A stretch of 64,000 nucleotides of DNA from Flavobacterium sp. LC2016-13. Lineage in GTDB: Bacteria; Bacteroidota; Bacteroidia; Flavobacteriales; Flavobacteriaceae. The notes under the pieces were generated by a model. That model was not told the origin of the DNA, ran no database searches, and saw only the letters and a list, made by a program, of their open reading frames with translations. The DNA lies in NCBI RefSeq assembly GCF_009707955.1, contig NZ_WMDQ01000005.1, forward strand, positions 306,483 through 370,482, read 5' to 3'. Position numbers and translations under genes: made by a program. Shown here in pieces: positions 25,538 through 34,180 of the stretch (position 1 is its first letter; each line of letters starts with the position of its first letter).

Positions 25538-28500
25538 ATGGGTTATAATCAAAACAGATTCAACTTGAAAACAACATCTGCCATATATCAAAAGTTAGAG
25601 GCTTTTATTAAAAAATATTACACGAATGAATTGATAAAAGGAATACTTCTTTTTACTGGTTTTGGACTAATTTATTTTTTATTCACGCTTTTTATAGAGT
25701 ATTTCCTTTGGTTAAAACCATTAGGAAGAACCCTTTTATTTTGGATATTTATAGGAGTAGAAGTTTTTCTGTTGTTTCGATTTATATTATTTCCAATTTT
25801 CAAGTTGTTCAAACTTCAAAAAGGAATCGATTATAATCAGGCTTCGGCGATTATCGGAAATCATTTTACAGAAGTAAGTGATAAGTTGACGAACTTTTTA
25901 CAGCTTTCGGCTTCTGAGAATTCAGCAGAAAGTTCCGAGTTGATGTTAGCTTCAATAGAGCAAAAAGCAAATTCATTGCAGCCAATTCCGTTTAGCAATG
26001 CCATCAATTTTAATTCAAACAAGAAGTATTTACCATTGGCAATAATTCCAATTTTGCTTTTTGCAGTGTTTTATATTTCAGGAAACAGCAATATTATTTC
26101 TCAAAGTTTAAATAGAGTAGTACATTTTAATGCTACATTTTTACCTCCGGCTCCTTTCAAATTTGTGGTTTTAAATGAGAATTTGCAAACAGAGCAAAAC
26201 AAAGATTTCGTTATTAAAATGGAATCCATCGGTAATGTCGTTCCTGAAAATGTAATGATTCATATTGGTAACGAAAGTTATTTTATGGAATCTTCTCAAC
26301 CAGGAAAGTTTGAATTCAAGATTGAAAAACCGGTAGATAATGTTTCATTTTCTTTTGAAGGAAATTCAGTTTCATCTGAAGAATATGAATTGAAAGTAAT
26401 CACAGTTCCGTCAATTGCCAACTTCGAAATGGTGTTGAATTTTCCATCATATCTAAAAAAGAAATCAGAAACTATTCAGGGAACAGGAAACGCAATCGTT
26501 CCGGAAGGAACTTTAGTGACCTGGAAAATGAATACACAATCGACTCAGGAGATTGTTTGGAAGGATGAAAACGCAACTTTAAAGTTTAATAAAGCCGAAA
26601 ATGAGTTTAAATTGGCTAAAAATATCAGTCAAAACACAGAATATCAAATTCTTACTTCGAATAATAAGGTCAAAAACTACGAAAAATTAGATTATCAGCT
26701 GTCTGTTATCAAAGATCAGCATCCAACAATCAATGTTGCTCCGGCTCCTGATAGTTTAAAGTTAGATAAAAATTATGTTTTAGGAAGATTGGGAGATGAC
26801 TATGGTTTGTCAAAATTGCAAGTTGTATTCTACGAACGCAACAAACCAAATACTGCTAAGCGTGGAACGATTCCTGTAAAGCAAGCTGTATTTGATCAGT
26901 TCGTTTTTTCGTTCCCGAGTAATTTGCCAGTAGAAGAAGGAGTGTCTTATGAATACTATTTTGAGGTTTTTGATAACGATGCACCACATGGTTTTAAGAG
27001 TACAAAGTCTTCTGTTTTTTCAGACAGAGTTTCGACTACAGATGAAGTTCATGATTTAGAATTGCAACAACAAAATCAGAATATAAATAGTTTATCGAAA
27101 TCTTTAAAGAATCAGGAAAAGCAATTTTCTGAAATGGATAAGATTAAAAACACTGGAAAAGAAAAAGAAAATTTAGAGTTTAAAGACCAACAGAAAATCA
27201 ATGAATTTATCAAACGTCAGAAACAACAAGATGAATTGATGAAGCAATTTGCTGAGAAAATGAATCAGAATTTAGATAAGTTTAAGTCTGAAAAGAAAGA
27301 TAAAACAGCTGATGATTTGCAAAAACGTTTAGACAATGCAGATAAAGATTTAGAAAAAAACCAAAAGTTATTGGATGAGTTGAAGAACTTAAACGACAAA
27401 TTGAATAGCGAAGAGCTGTTTGATAAAATGGAAAAGTTCAAACAAATCAGTAAAAACCAATCTCGTAATCTAGAACAATTGGTTGAACTAACCAAACGTT
27501 TTTATGTAGAAAAGAAAGCAGAGCAGGTTGGAGAGAAATTAAATAAACTTTCAGAACAACAAGAACAGCTTTCAAATAAAGAAAAAGAAAACACAAAAGA
27601 GAAACAAGACGATATCAATAAATCTTTTGATAAGATTCAGGAAGATTTAAAAGACCTGAAAGAAGAAAATAAAACATTAAAATCTCCTTTAGATATTCCA
27701 TCTGATGCTTCAAAAGAAAAAGATTTAGATGATGATTTGAATAAAGCTTCAGAAGAATTAAGTAAAAAGAATACATCTTCGGCTAAGCCAAAACAGAAAA
27801 GTGCAGCCAAGAAAATGAAAAGTATGGCGCAGCAAATGCAGTCAAGTATGGAAGGCGGCGATCAGGAACAACTAGAAGAAGACGTTGCAATGTTACGTCA
27901 GATTCTTGATAACCTTTTGGCATATTCATTATCTCAGGAAGATGTAATGAAACAATTTAAATCTATGAAATTAGGTTCTTCGGCATATACGAAGAACATT
28001 AAAATTCAACAGAATTTAAAACAACAGTTCAAACATGTAGACGATAGTTTGTTTGCTTTATCATTACGTAATCCAAAAGTTGCCGAAGATGTAACGAAAG
28101 AAATAGGAAATGTTCAGTACAATATTGATAAAGCAATTGAAACATTAACCGATGTTCAGGTTCCAAAAGGAGTTTCGCACCAACAATATGCAACTTCATC
28201 TGCAAATAAGTTAGCCGATTTTTTAAGTGATTTATTAAACAACATGCAGATGTCTATGTCTAAACCGGGACAAGGAAAACCAAAACCAGGTGACGGAAAG
28301 GGAATGCAATTACCAGACATTATTCAAAAGCAAAAAGGTTTAGGAGAGAAGATGAAAGAAGGAATGAAAGAAGGAGATAAACCAGGCCAAGGTCAAAGTG
28401 GTAAAAGTGGAGAAGGTAAAGATGGAAAAGAAGGACAAGGAAAACAAGGTCAGGGAAAAGAAGGACAAGGTCAAGGTCAGGGTAAAAGTGGTCAGGGCAA

Positions 28501-28972
28501 AGATGGAAAAGGAGGTCAGTCTGGTGAAAAAGGAAATGATGGAAAAGACGGAAATGATGGAGAAGGAGATGCTGAAAAGATAATGGAGATTTATAAAGAG
28601 CAAGTAAAACTTCGTGAAGCATTGCAAAAGGAGTTAGCAAAAAAAGGATTGGATGCTCAGGGAAGATCTGTTTTAGAACAAATGAAACAATCAGAAAAGC
28701 AACTTTTAAATAAAGGTTTCAAGAATGAGAACCTGCAGCGTATACTTAATATTCAGCAAGAATTATTAAAATTAAACAATGCAGTTCAGCAACAAGGCCA
28801 GGATACGAAGCGCGAATCTGAAACTAACAAAGCTGAATTTACCAATCGAACAAATGCTTTACCAAGCTCGTTATTGGAATATTTAAACAGTGTGGAGATT
28901 TTAAATAGACAATCACTACCTTTGCGCTCGAATTTTAATCAAAAGGTTCAAGAATATTTTAACACAAAATGA
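25538..28972 (+). CDS. DUF4175 family large membrane protein
   Basis: 1144 residues from ATG at 25538; the frame is open for 42 more codons upstream but these lie in the repeat. Two membrane helices near 36-55 and 67-88 and a third near 166-184 anchor it. A large extracytoplasmic beta-rich region (about 190-500) follows, then several hundred Gln/Lys/Glu-rich coiled-coil residues. A low-complexity Gly/Lys/Gln segment lies at about 948-1011 (repeats of GQGKxGQG and GKDG). The C-terminal helix bundle ends with EILNRQSLPLRSNFNQ. DUF4175 is conserved in Bacteroidota and its role is unknown. It overlaps ybeY by 4 bp (ATGA), so they are translationally coupled. Confidence 0.85.
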   Translation: MGYNQNRFNLKTTSAIYQKLEAFIKKYYTNELIKGILLFTGFGLIYFLFTLFIEYFLWLKPLGRTLLFWIFIGVEVFLLFRFILFPIFKLFKLQKGIDYNQASAIIGNHFTEVSDKLTNFLQLSASENSAESSELMLASIEQKANSLQPIPFSNAINFNSNKKYLPLAIIPILLFAVFYISGNSNIISQSLNRVVHFNATFLPPAPFKFVVLNENLQTEQNKDFVIKMESIGNVVPENVMIHIGNESYFMESSQPGKFEFKIEKPVDNVSFSFEGNSVSSEEYELKVITVPSIANFEMVLNFPSYLKKKSETIQGTGNAIVPEGTLVTWKMNTQSTQEIVWKDENATLKFNKAENEFKLAKNISQNTEYQILTSNNKVKNYEKLDYQLSVIKDQHPTINVAPAPDSLKLDKNYVLGRLGDDYGLSKLQVVFYERNKPNTAKRGTIPVKQAVFDQFVFSFPSNLPVEEGVSYEYYFEVFDNDAPHGFKSTKSSVFSDRVSTTDEVHDLELQQQNQNINSLSKSLKNQEKQFSEMDKIKNTGKEKENLEFKDQQKINEFIKRQKQQDELMKQFAEKMNQNLDKFKSEKKDKTADDLQKRLDNADKDLEKNQKLLDELKNLNDKLNSEELFDKMEKFKQISKNQSRNLEQLVELTKRFYVEKKAEQVGEKLNKLSEQQEQLSNKEKENTKEKQDDINKSFDKIQEDLKDLKEENKTLKSPLDIPSDASKEKDLDDDLNKASEELSKKNTSSAKPKQKSAAKKMKSMAQQMQSSMEGGDQEQLEEDVAMLRQILDNLLAYSLSQEDVMKQFKSMKLGSSAYTKNIKIQQNLKQQFKHVDDSLFALSLRNPKVAEDVTKEIGNVQYNIDKAIETLTDVQVPKGVSHQQYATSSANKLADFLSDLLNNMQMSMSKPGQGKPKPGDGKGMQLPDIIQKQKGLGEKMKEGMKEGDKPGQGQSGKSGEGKDGKEGQGKQGQGKEGQGQGQGKSGQGKDGKGGQSGEKGNDGKDGNDGEGDAEKIMEIYKEQVKLREALQKELAKKGLDAQGRSVLEQMKQSEKQLLNKGFKNENLQRILNIQQELLKLNNAVQQQGQDTKRESETNKAEFTNRTNALPSSLLEYLNSVEILNRQSLPLRSNFNQKVQEYFNTK

Positions 28973-29388
28973 TCGACTTTAATTACGAAACAGAATTTAC
29001 TTTAGATAACGAACAAGCCTTTTCTGATTGGTTGAGTGCTGTAATCGTTTCTGAAAACAAAAACGAAGGAGAGATAAATTACATATTTTGCGATGATGAA
29101 TATCTTCATAAGATAAATGTAGAATATCTCAATCACGATACATTAACAGATATTATCAGTTTTGATTACACTGTTGGAAACGAATTAAACGGAGATATTT
29201 TTGTTTCTGTTGAAAGAGTAAAAGACAATGCAAATGATTTTAATGTTTCTTTTGAAGAAGAATTAAAACGTGTTCTTGCTCACGGTATATTACATTACTG
29301 TGGATACAAAGACAAAACAGAAGCAGATGCTGAATTAATGCGTTCTAAAGAAGATGAGAAAATTGCAATGTTTCACGTGGAACAGTAA
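28969..29388 (+). CDS. ybeY: Endoribonuclease YbeY (16S rRNA maturation)
   Basis: 139 residues. The family motif HGxLHLxGYDH is HGILHYCGYKD here: the two zinc-binding His are kept but the third position is replaced by K-D. The N-terminal NVEYLNHDTLTDIISF is the standard YbeY segment (normally ..hyRxxdxpTDVLSF). It trims rRNA and takes part in ribosome quality control. The final codons, MFHVEQ, are encoded by a parS-like palindrome at 29369-29384. It overlaps the DUF4175 gene by 4 bp. Confidence 0.92.
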   Translation: MIDFNYETEFTLDNEQAFSDWLSAVIVSENKNEGEINYIFCDDEYLHKINVEYLNHDTLTDIISFDYTVGNELNGDIFVSVERVKDNANDFNVSFEEELKRVLAHGILHYCGYKDKTEADAELMRSKEDEKIAMFHVEQ

Positions 29389-29727
29389 GGAACTTGTTTC
29401 AGGTTTTTATTGTTTCATGTTTAAAACATAATAACACAATAATAAAAATTGTTCCACGTGAAACGTTTTAATTAAAATATTTCAGAAAGTGTTTCACGTG
29501 GAACATATAAAATCGACTCAAGTAAAGAACAAGATCGAAGAGATGTTTCACGTGGAACATGAAAATTTCGATTTGTTTTTGGTGTAGTTTTTATAATGTT
29601 TCACGTGAAACATTATGTGTTCAGTTTTAGGTTTTGAAATAAAACTAACAATTGTTCCACGTGGAACTTTAAAGTTTGATTTGAAACGTGAAACCTGAAA
29701 CAAAAAAAAACCGTTCCACGTGGAACA
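29369..29727. other. Cluster of seven parS-like centromere sites (ParB binding) between ybeY and mnmG
   Basis: 16 bp palindromes at 29369, 29450, 29490, 29544, 29597, 29653 and 29712. The one at 29597-29612 is TGTTTCACGTGAAACA, identical to the general bacterial parS consensus. The others match at 13-15 of 16 positions, with GTTTCAC or GTTCCAC half sites. Spacing is about 40-80 bp. The 401 bp gap contains little else: a degenerate site near 29411 and short GAAAC words. This is the expected loading site for ParB in chromosome segregation; the parAB genes are not in the window. Confidence 0.85.
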
Positions 29728-29789
29728 AAAGAATATAAAGTTAATTCTGAGAATCGCCTTAAACGGTTTCCAGAGAATAATAAAACAAA

Positions 29790-31661
29790 ATGTTTTTAGA
29801 AGAATACGATGTTATTGTAGTTGGTGCAGGTCATGCAGGATCTGAAGCCGCGGCAGCGGCCGCAAATTTAGGATCTAAAACTTTATTGGTAACAATGAGT
29901 TTGCAGAACATTGCCCAGATGTCTTGCAACCCCGCGATGGGTGGAATTGCAAAAGGACAAATTGTGCGTGAAATTGATGCGCTTGGTGGATACTCTGGAA
30001 TTGTTTCAGACCGAACAGCAATTCAATTCAAGATGCTGAACAAATCGAAAGGACCTGCAATGTGGTCGCCGAGAGTTCAAAGTGATCGAATGCGTTTTGC
30101 CGAAGAATGGAGAATGATGTTGGAGGGAACTCCAAATTTGGATTTCTACCAAGAGATGGTGAAAGGTTTGATTATCGAGAATGGAAAAATAAAAGGAATC
30201 AGAACTTCGCTTGGAGTTGAGATCCGATCTAAATCTGTTGTCTTGACAAATGGAACTTTTTTGAATGGTTTGATTCATATTGGAGAAAAACAATTTGGTG
30301 GAGGAAGAGCAGGCGAAAGTGCTGCAACCGGAATTACCGAAGATTTAGTGAAAGCAGGATTTGAAGCTGGAAGAATGAAAACAGGAACGCCACCACGAGT
30401 TGATGGACGCTCTTTGGATTATTCTAAAATGAACGAAGAAAAAGGAGATGCAAAACCGGATAAGTTTTCTTATTCGGATTTAACCCTTCCGCTAACACAT
30501 CAAAGATCGTGTCACATGACATACACATCATTGGATGTTCATGATATTTTGAGAGAAGGTTTTGATCGTTCGCCAATGTTCAACGGAAGGATCAAAAGTC
30601 TTGGCCCGAGATATTGTCCTTCGATAGAAGATAAGATAAATCGTTTTGCTGATAAAGAACGTCACCAATTATTTGTTGAGCCGGAAGGTTGGAATACTTG
30701 TGAGGTTTACGTAAACGGATTTTCAACTTCGCTTCCGGAAGATATTCAATTTAAAGCATTGCGTTCTGTTGCCGGTTTTGAGAATGTGAAATTCTTTCGT
30801 CCGGGTTATGCAATCGAATATGATTATTTCCCGCCAACACAATTGAAGCATACTTTGGAAACAAAGTTAGTTGAAGGTTTATATTTTGCCGGACAGATAA
30901 ACGGAACGACAGGATATGAAGAAGCAGCATCTCAAGGTTTGATGGCAGGAATAAATGCGCATTTAAAAGTGCACGAAAAAGCGCCGTTAATTTTAAAACG
31001 TGATGAAGCCTATATTGGTGTTTTGATCGATGACTTAATTACTAAAGGAACAGAAGAACCATATAGAATGTTTACGTCAAGAGCAGAGTACAGAACTTTG
31101 CTTCGTCAGGATAATGCAGATTTTAGATTAACGCCAATGTCTCACGAAATTGGTCTTGCATCTGAAGCTCGTTTACGCAGAATGGAAAAGAAACTAAACG
31201 AGTCTGAAAAGATGGTTGCGTTCTTTAAAGAAACAAGTGTTTCGGTTGCAGAAACAAATCCAATTTTAGAAGCGAAAGAAACTGCTCCAATTACACAAGG
31301 GGATAAAATGTTTAAAGTATTCTCACGTCCACAAATTGATTTGGAGGATATGATGAAATTCGAAAAGGTAAAAGAATATATAGAATCGAATGATGTAGAT
31401 CAGGAGATTTTAGAGCAAGCAGAAATTCAGGTTAAATATTCAGGCTATATCGAAAAGGAAAGAAATAACGCTGACAAACTAACTCGTTTAGAAGAAGTGA
31501 AAATCCCGGAGAATTTCGATTACAATAAAATTAAATCAATGTCGATTGAAGCAAAACAAAAATTGAGTAAGATTCGTCCTGTAACAATTTCTCAAGCTTC
31601 AAGAATAAGCGGAGTATCACCAAGTGATATTTCCGTGCTTTTGATTTATATGGGAAGGTAA
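29790..31661 (+). CDS. mnmG: tRNA uridine-5-carboxymethylaminomethyl modification enzyme MnmG (GidA)
   Basis: 623 residues, full length. N-terminal FAD-binding VVGAGHAGSEAAAAAANLG (residues about 10-28), the conserved CNPAMGGIAKGQIVREIDALGG, the tRNA-binding HLKVHEKAPL region, GLYFAGQINGTTGYEEAA, and the C-terminal MnmE/tRNA interaction domain (PVTISQASRISGVSPSDISVLLIY). With MnmE it places carboxymethylaminomethyl groups on U34 of certain tRNAs. gidA often lies close to the chromosome origin, which fits the flanking parS-like sites on both sides. Confidence 0.96.
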   Translation: MFLEEYDVIVVGAGHAGSEAAAAAANLGSKTLLVTMSLQNIAQMSCNPAMGGIAKGQIVREIDALGGYSGIVSDRTAIQFKMLNKSKGPAMWSPRVQSDRMRFAEEWRMMLEGTPNLDFYQEMVKGLIIENGKIKGIRTSLGVEIRSKSVVLTNGTFLNGLIHIGEKQFGGGRAGESAATGITEDLVKAGFEAGRMKTGTPPRVDGRSLDYSKMNEEKGDAKPDKFSYSDLTLPLTHQRSCHMTYTSLDVHDILREGFDRSPMFNGRIKSLGPRYCPSIEDKINRFADKERHQLFVEPEGWNTCEVYVNGFSTSLPEDIQFKALRSVAGFENVKFFRPGYAIEYDYFPPTQLKHTLETKLVEGLYFAGQINGTTGYEEAASQGLMAGINAHLKVHEKAPLILKRDEAYIGVLIDDLITKGTEEPYRMFTSRAEYRTLLRQDNADFRLTPMSHEIGLASEARLRRMEKKLNESEKMVAFFKETSVSVAETNPILEAKETAPITQGDKMFKVFSRPQIDLEDMMKFEKVKEYIESNDVDQEILEQAEIQVKYSGYIEKERNNADKLTRLEEVKIPENFDYNKIKSMSIEAKQKLSKIRPVTISQASRISGVSPSDISVLLIYMGR

Positions 31662-31670
31662 AAAAGTCTG

Positions 31671-31727
31671 CAGTCACAGTTTTTAGTAAACAGTTATTTT
31701 ATAACTGAAAATTGAAAACTGTGACTG
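31671..31727. repeat. Nested hairpin after mnmG
   Basis: Outer arms CAGTCACAGTTTT/AAAACTGTGACTG (31671-31683, 31715-31727) enclose a smaller hairpin CAGTTAT/ATAACTG. No T run follows, so it is not a classic terminator. Confidence 0.6.
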
Positions 31728-31739
31728 TTAACTTATAAT

Positions 31740-31912
31740 TGTTCCACGTGAAACTTTAAAAGCTTTTGGTCTCAACTTAAAACTTGAAACGAAGAAAACT
31801 TGAAACAAAAAGTATTTTGTTCCACATGAAACTTTAAAAGTTTTTGATCTTAACTTGAAACTTGAAACAAAGAAAACTTGAAACAAAAAAATGATTTGTT
31901 CCACGTGAAACT
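31740..31912. other. Second parS-like cluster (three sites) in ~78 bp tandem repeats
   Basis: TGTTCCACGTGAAACT at 31740-31755 and 31897-31912, and TGTTCCACATGAAACT at 31818-31833, match the parS consensus at 13-14 of 16 positions. Site-to-site distances are 78 and 79 bp and the sequence in between is itself repeated (CTTGAAACRAAGAAAACTTG), so the sites multiplied by tandem duplication. Confidence 0.75.
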
Positions 31913-31969
31913 AATTTGAGAAAGGCACATTAGTTTTTTATTTATTATTAAGATTTTGATATAGTTTTG

Positions 31970-32065
31970 TCATTCCGAGGAACGAGGAATCTCCGTTGCA
32001 AGATCGACAAAGATTGTTTCTTTTGATTATGGAGTTATTTGTAGATCTCTTTTTCTTCGGAATGA
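31970..32065. repeat. Imperfect long inverted repeat upstream of the GNAT gene
   Basis: TCATTCCGAGGAA at 31970 pairs with TTCTTCGGAATGA at 32053-32065, with further imperfect pairing inside. Same class as the palindrome at 17298. Confidence 0.55.
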
Positions 32066-32095
32066 TAAAAGGGCTAAATCTGAAATTTCACAATT

Positions 32096-32566
32096 ATGAA
32101 AATCATTGAAAAAGAAATCTTATTATTAGAAGAAAAAGAAATTTTACGTGTGATTCGAAACAATGAATTTCCAGCTCAATTCAATTATCATACAATTGAA
32201 GAATTTGAAGTTTATATAAATGGTTTATCAAATGCAAAACATTATTTACTTCTTGACGAAGAAAATGAAATTCAGGGTTGGGCATTTACTTTTTTGAGAG
32301 AAGAAGAAGATTGGTTTTCTATAATGTTGAATAAGCAATTTCAAGGAAAAGGAAATGGTTCACTTTTACTTCAGAAATTAAAAAAGAACAATAGTAATTT
32401 GAGTGGTTGGGTTATAGATCATGAAAATGATATAAAACAAAATAAAGAACAATATAAATCACCATTATTATTTTATATTATTAATGGCTTTAATGTTCTT
32501 TCGGAAATAAGAATTGAAAATGAAAAAATATCTGCTGTCAAAATAATTTGGAACCGCAAAGAATAA
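32096..32566 (+). CDS. GNAT family N-acetyltransferase-like protein
   Basis: 156 residues. The core contains the acetyl-CoA P-loop in QFQGKGNGSLLLQKL (motif A, Q-x-x-G-x-G/A) preceded by a strand FSIMLN and an ordinary GNAT fold order. C-terminally, SPLLFYIINGFNVLSEIR matches the family motif B (position of the aromatic NGF). The substrate is unknown. It stands alone between the parS region and a methyltransferase. Confidence 0.8.
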   Translation: MKIIEKEILLLEEKEILRVIRNNEFPAQFNYHTIEEFEVYINGLSNAKHYLLLDEENEIQGWAFTFLREEEDWFSIMLNKQFQGKGNGSLLLQKLKKNNSNLSGWVIDHENDIKQNKEQYKSPLLFYIINGFNVLSEIRIENEKISAVKIIWNRKE

Positions 32567-32577
32567 ATAAAAAAACT

Positions 32578-32610
32578 GACCCAAAAAGTTCAACTTGTAC
32601 TTTTTGGGTC
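32578..32610. terminator. Probable terminator between the GNAT and methyltransferase genes
   Basis: Arms GACCCAAAAAGT/ACTTTTTGGGTC with a 9 nt loop, 11 bp after the GNAT stop. The T run after it is weak (TTGC), so efficiency is uncertain. Confidence 0.6.
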
Positions 32611-32648
32611 TTGCTATAAAATTAAACTAAAAACACTTAAAATTAAAA

Positions 32649-33497
32649 ATGGACGTTTTAAATAAAAAACATTTTCTTACTGTAAAAGACCATTCTGTTT
32701 CTAAAGAAATTTTCGATTTGTATCACGACGAAAATTTAGACATGTTGATTACATCTCCACAACCTGATTTAGAAAATTTAGGAAGATATTACGAAAGCGA
32801 AGATTATATTTCGCACACCGATAACAAACGTTCGTTATTTGAAAAAGCCTATCATTTTGTAAAAAATATTGCGCTGAAAAATAAATTGAATCTGATCAAC
32901 GGAGAACAATCTCAAAAAGGAAAAATTTTAGACATTGGTGCCGGAACAGGAGATTTTTTATTAACGGCAAAAAATGACGGTTGGGAAACTGTTGGAGTAG
33001 AACCAAGCGAAAGAGCAAAAAATATTGCAATGCAAAAAGGAATTTCTTTTGTGGACGAAATTAGCGTTCTCGAAAATAATTCTTTTGATGTGATTACAAT
33101 GTGGCACGTTTTAGAACACGTTCCAAATTTAGAATTACAAATCCAGGAATTGAAGCGTTTGCTAAAACCAACTGGAACTTTAATTGTTGCGGTTCCAAAC
33201 TTCAAATCGTACGACGCAAATTATTATCAGGAGTTTTGGGCAGCATTTGATGTGCCAATTCATTTTTGGCATTTTTCAAAAAAAGCCATTCAGTCGCTTT
33301 TTGAAAAAGTAGATATGAAGTTAGAAAAAGTACTTCCAATGAAATTTGATTCTTTTTACGTGAGCCTTTTATCAGAAAAATATAAAACAGGAAAAATGAA
33401 TTACATCAGTGCTTTTTTTGTTGGTTTACGATCAAATTTAAAAGCGAGTAAAACAAAAGAGTATTCATCGCACATTTATGTCTTAAAAAACAGCTAA
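32649..33497 (+). CDS. Class I SAM-dependent methyltransferase
   Basis: 282 residues. The Rossmann motif I is ILDIGAGTGDFLLTA (about 96-110), motif II/III appear as VGVEPSERAKNIA and FDVITMWHVLEHVPN, the latter with the conserved LEH. The N-terminal part (about 1-60) with ITSPQPDLENLGRYYESEDYISH fits the Methyltransf_23 class that often modifies lipids or glycan precursors; the substrate is unknown. It is followed by a 683 bp gap. Confidence 0.85.
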   Translation: MDVLNKKHFLTVKDHSVSKEIFDLYHDENLDMLITSPQPDLENLGRYYESEDYISHTDNKRSLFEKAYHFVKNIALKNKLNLINGEQSQKGKILDIGAGTGDFLLTAKNDGWETVGVEPSERAKNIAMQKGISFVDEISVLENNSFDVITMWHVLEHVPNLELQIQELKRLLKPTGTLIVAVPNFKSYDANYYQEFWAAFDVPIHFWHFSKKAIQSLFEKVDMKLEKVLPMKFDSFYVSLLSEKYKTGKMNYISAFFVGLRSNLKASKTKEYSSHIYVLKNS

Positions 33498-33500
33498 AAC

Positions 33501-33670
33501 GCAAAATAGACGCATTTAAGACGTCTTCTTGGGTGAAACGAGGGTTTGTGTCGTCTTTCCTGAGAAAACAGCTCTAATTAAAGCTATGAAAGCCACTTTT
33601 AATAGTGATATTTTATAGCTTTTTTTACATCCATAAAGAAAACCAATACCTTGAAATTGCTGCTTTTTTT
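33501..33670. repeat. Duplicated structured intergenic element, copy 1
   Basis: About 170 bp repeated, diverged, at 33937-34107. The core 33581-33618 (38 bp) is identical in both. It contains a hairpin with outer pairing AAAGCTAT/ATAGCTTT and an inner CACT/AGTG, here followed by a T run, so a small RNA with a terminator is possible. No open reading frame spans it. Confidence 0.65.
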
Positions 33671-33936
33671 GGAATTTTTTCTTGTTTTTTCCGATTTTAA
33701 ATTTTGGATTTCATCAAACAAAAAATTCCGAGTTTTTTGTTTTTTCGCTTCCGGTTTTTCGTTTCTCAAAAAATGAAATTTAAAAAAAGTCTCGATAAAA
33801 AATTTTGTCTCAATTTTTCAAAAAAAAGCGAAACTTTAAAAATGAATATTTTTTAACTCAAATTTTCATCAGATTCAAAAACGGAAATTCAAAAAAGTTT
33901 TAAACACGGTATTATAGACGAAAAAAGGATCAAAAC

Positions 33937-34107
33937 TTAAAATAAGCGTATTTATGGCATTTTCTTCGGTAAATTGAGGCTTTGTATTGTCTTTTTTGAG
34001 AAATCAGCTGTAACAAAAGCTATGAAAGCCACTTTTAATAGTGATATTTTATAGTAACATTTTAATCTATAAATAAAACCAATATCATAAAATTATAGCA
34101 TTTTTTA
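33937..34107. repeat. Duplicated structured intergenic element, copy 2
   Basis: Second copy, 436 bp further on, with the identical 38 bp core at 34017-34054. Its outer stem is shortened (ATAGTAAC in place of ATAGCTTT), so it lacks the terminator-like end. It ends just before the ompH promoter. Between copies (33671-33936) is AT-rich DNA with F-like T/A runs and no gene. Confidence 0.65.
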
Positions 34108-34116
34108 AACTTTATG

Positions 34117-34145
34117 TTGATGCTATTTATTTTTTTATATTTTTG
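34117..34145 (+). promoter_or_regulatory. Promoter of the ompH gene
   Basis: TTG at 34117-34119 and TATTTTTG at 34138-34145, 18 bp apart, fit the Bacteroidota promoter. The ATG is at 34181. Confidence 0.6.
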
Positions 34146-34180
34146 TCTTTATTACTTTAAAAAAATTAGAAATTTAGAAA

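Noticed and set aside
28320..28640. Leu/Phe/Ser-rich minus-strand frames and a Lys-rich plus-strand frame
   Set aside because: Shadows of the Gly/Lys/Gln low-complexity segment of the DUF4175 gene.
29369..29727. Interpretation of the CACGTG palindromes as a transcription-factor operator array
   Set aside because: The full 16-mer, not just the CACGTG core, matches parS, including one exact match, and sites flank mnmG on both sides. A regulator remains possible but is less economical.
33501..34107. Riboswitch upstream of ompH
   Set aside because: The element lies mostly upstream of the likely promoter at 34117, so it would not be part of the ompH leader.
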